NCBI GenBank assembly: GCA_964404765.1
Contig: CAYOLL010000158.1
Coordinates: forward strand, 1 to 13,848
Length of the DNA: 13,848 bases
Source: CAYOLL01 sp964404765 [NCBI: uncultured Gemmatimonadota bacterium]
GTDB lineage: Bacteria > 4572-55
Direction: 5' to 3'
Shown: positions 11,941 through 13,848 of the stretch, piece by piece
Position numbering within the stretch: the first letter of the stretch is position 1
Layout: the number at the start of each line of letters is the position of its first letter
Position numbers and translations under genes: made by a program
The notes under the pieces: generated by a model
Database searches by the model: none
What the model was told of the DNA's origin: nothing
What the model saw: the letters and a program-made list of their open reading frames with translations, nothing else

Positions 11941-13731
11941 ATGACTTCCAGCGCAAACTTATCGACTTGGCGACAATTCCGGCTTGATCCCGCTGATCCG
12001 CAGCCGATATCCGGCGGGTATCTTCATCCGTTTGGCTTCGTGATCGGTCAGGGTTATGCCCGCGGCTTTTGCGGCGACTTTACGCAGCCGCTGTTGCCGG
12101 ATTTTGCCAAAATTTCGCAATTTAACGGCTGTGACATCCAGTTCTCTTTCAGCCATCTTCAGGATAGTCAACCGCCGGGCGTATTTCGAGAATTGGCGCG
12201 TTTTCGCGGCACAACCCGTGTTATCGGCCAACTAAAAGCAAAGCACTGTCAACTTACGTTTTGCGATATCGCCTGTTCCGATCATCTGCTGGCGCGAAGC
12301 TTGACCCTTCATAATCACAGTGCACAGACGATTTTGAATTTTGTCATTTGCACAAGCATTTCCAAACAGGAAGGGCCGCTTCGGTTAAAATCAAAGCGCA
12401 TTGCTTTTAAAACTGTGGGCGGGTGCATCGGTTTGGCCGGGACGGTTGCTCATCGTCAAAAAGACGAGGTCATCGAATGGAATGTGGGAAGTATTGCCGC
12501 CGGCGAAACCCGCACCGTTACGCTATTTTTGGCCGCTGCCGACACCGACTTGGCGCTTGAAGCAATTCTCAGCGATCTGCCTGCCGACTCTTGGAACGAG
12601 CCGGTACCAACCCCGAATCCATCATTGTGCCAATCATCTATCCCCATTTTAAACGACGCGCTGGATGAATTGGCCGGAGTCGTCCGGCAACTATCCGGGG
12701 CTGTCGTCGCCAACCCGCCTTTGTCCGAAATCAACCCACCGCTTCCCGTTGAGCATCTGTTAGAAGGCCGACCGTTGCGCCGGCTGCGTCTTAGCCAATT
12801 GGCCGCGCTTTTACAATCGGCTGCGCATCATCAGCACCCTTTTGCCCCGTGTTTAATGGATCACATTTTGACGATGCCGGTTTTTCAATCGCCCTGGCAA
12901 GATGTCTGCGAAATTAACGCGCTCTGGAATAGTTTGATCGTCTACTTTGGGGGCATGAGCGCGACGGCGGGCATAGCACGGCTGAATCCTCATCGTCTCC
13001 AAACAGATAGCCGATTTGTGGCCGATCCGCCCGTCATCAACGGGCAGCGCTACCGGTTGGAAAAAAAGTTCTACCGCCGCCAAAGCTGGACTGAAATCTT
13101 GCAAAATCAGACCCCGCTATTTAGCCTGAACCAGGATGCCGAAGTTCAACTGACGGCAGACCGGATCGAAATCCGTCCCCAAGTTTATGGTTGTGAAAAT
13201 AAAACGCTGCGCCCGCCGCTTTGCATCGAAGTGGCCGGACAACCCGCGCTGTGGCTGCATGATTTGTGGCTGGAAGGGGAATTAGCCGTTTTTGGTCTGA
13301 CGATTCGCTGGCGAATGCAGGGCAAATTGCGGAAAGTACGGATTAAAAATACAACGGATAAGCCGCTCACGGTCGGGCTGAACAAGCAGCCGTATCCATT
13401 GGGTAAAAATGGAATTATTCGCTGTGCCATCCATCGGGAGTATCGGCAGCCGGAGGTTTTTGTTACACTTCACACGCCGGATGGACTTCATCTGGAGCCG
13501 GCCGATGTTAAACGCAATCAGGCGATACAGATTCTGGGCTATGCCTTTGATCCCTATGGGTTTCCATTGCGTTTTGTGCGGATTCGCTGCGGTTCGGGCC
13601 GACCGATTACGGTCAAAACGGATGCGGTTGGTCTCTTCCGTCACAATTTTGAATCCACGGATAAAGGGATGCTGCTGGAAATTTCCGGGCGGCGGGGTGT
13701 TCACTACAAGCAAGATTTTCCAAATCTTTGA
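11941..13731 (+). CDS. Large protein of unknown function with glycosidase-like beta-sandwich N-terminus
   Basis: A 596-residue protein without a signal peptide. I do not recognise the family. The N-terminal ~230 residues look like the beta-sandwich that precedes the helical barrel in glucoamylase or glycogen-debranching-type enzymes (DHLLARSLTLHNHSAQTILN, then EWNVGSIAAGETRTVTLFLA). The middle (about 255-345) is helical (RLRLSQLAALLQSAAHHQHP, DVCEINALWNSLIVYFGG) but far too short for an (alpha/alpha)6 barrel. Residues about 370-500 are beta-rich (PPLCIEVAGQPALWLHDLW). The end (about 505-596) resembles an Ig-like/regulatory domain (QAIQILGYAFDPYGFPLRFV). Neither start, ATG 11941 nor ATG 11923, has a good Shine-Dalgarno, so the N-terminus is uncertain. 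A role in carbohydrate metabolism next to uxs is a guess. Confidence 0.85.
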   Translation: MTSSANLSTWRQFRLDPADPQPISGGYLHPFGFVIGQGYARGFCGDFTQPLLPDFAKISQFNGCDIQFSFSHLQDSQPPGVFRELARFRGTTRVIGQLKAKHCQLTFCDIACSDHLLARSLTLHNHSAQTILNFVICTSISKQEGPLRLKSKRIAFKTVGGCIGLAGTVAHRQKDEVIEWNVGSIAAGETRTVTLFLAAADTDLALEAILSDLPADSWNEPVPTPNPSLCQSSIPILNDALDELAGVVRQLSGAVVANPPLSEINPPLPVEHLLEGRPLRRLRLSQLAALLQSAAHHQHPFAPCLMDHILTMPVFQSPWQDVCEINALWNSLIVYFGGMSATAGIARLNPHRLQTDSRFVADPPVINGQRYRLEKKFYRRQSWTEILQNQTPLFSLNQDAEVQLTADRIEIRPQVYGCENKTLRPPLCIEVAGQPALWLHDLWLEGELAVFGLTIRWRMQGKLRKVRIKNTTDKPLTVGLNKQPYPLGKNGIIRCAIHREYRQPEVFVTLHTPDGLHLEPADVKRNQAIQILGYAFDPYGFPLRFVRIRCGSGRPITVKTDAVGLFRHNFESTDKGMLLEISGRRGVHYKQDFPNL

Positions 13732-13848
13732 GATGTGAGAAATCTATCTTCTGTCAATAAAAATAGTTTCACAAAAAGTAATTGCTCAAAAAATGATGGT
13801 AGACCGAACCTTGCGAAGGCTTCAGTGCACGCTTTCACAAGTTTTGCA
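13732..13848. other. Window end, nothing recognised
   Basis: 117 bp of AT-rich sequence after the last stop codon, with no hairpin, promoter or gene that I can support. Confidence 0.4.

Noticed and set aside
11702-11944. 80-codon plus-strand frame before the last gene
   Set aside because: It starts inside the 111-bp palindrome, lacks a ribosome-binding site and reads as random sequence.
1-13848. CRISPR array, rRNA, prophage or conjugative genes
   Set aside because: No regularly spaced direct repeats, no rRNA-like stretches, and no integrase, phage or transfer gene in any frame.

Overview
The window is a piece of a diderm bacterial chromosome of moderate GC. The best taxonomic clue is the C-terminus of the large secreted protease. 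It ends in a FlgD-like/type IX-secretion-type sorting module (NYPNPF, then a VYDVAGR strand, then AAGVY), which is typical of the FCB supergroup and neighbouring candidate phyla (Bacteroidota, Ignavibacteria, Calditrichota, KSB1 and similar). A SurA-like periplasmic chaperone and an unusual lipobox also point to a diderm envelope. A species cannot be named from the sequence.

Left part (1-2030): an HNH endonuclease (minus strand) lies just downstream of a tRNA-Met(CAU) gene. The tRNA carries the formylation-type acceptor and D-stem signature of an initiator tRNA but lacks the three G:C pairs of the initiator anticodon stem. Upstream of the tRNA is a compact unit of about 200 nt: a consensus promoter, a stretch that may be a gene remnant or a micro-ORF, and a strong terminator. 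The 5' arm of that terminator can also pair with an upstream segment, which is the layout of a transcription attenuator. Next come a GNAT acetyltransferase (minus) and, divergent from it, two tiny plus-strand ORFs with excellent ribosome-binding sites behind a sigma54-like promoter. The second tiny ORF runs into a palindromic repeat.

Central part (2143-10293, all minus): five genes for envelope or exported proteins. In transcription order these are a small putative lipoprotein resembling the emfourin type of M4-protease inhibitor; a thermolysin-family (M4) preproprotease with a C-terminal propeller-like region and sorting domain; an exported phospholipase-D-fold protein that lacks the HKD residues and carries an Ada-like Cys cluster; a secreted seven-repeat beta-propeller protein; and a SurA/PpiC peptidyl-prolyl isomerase. 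The first two look like one operon (50 bp gap, promoter at 10419-10447). The propeller gene has its own near-consensus promoter directly abutting a 26-bp palindrome, and an intrinsic terminator separates it from surA.

Right part (10552-13731): a nested palindromic element precedes a UDP-glucuronate decarboxylase gene (plus). A 111-bp imperfect palindrome follows that gene. A large protein of unknown function with a glycosidase-like beta-sandwich N-terminus ends the window.

The intergenic regions hold many palindromic (REP/MITE-like) elements, at least three of which share the GCTCAAGATGAC / TCATGCTGA core. The best candidates for something undescribed are the attenuator-like leader with the hybrid tRNA-Met, the protease plus lipoprotein-inhibitor pair, and the sigma54-preceded micro-ORFs.
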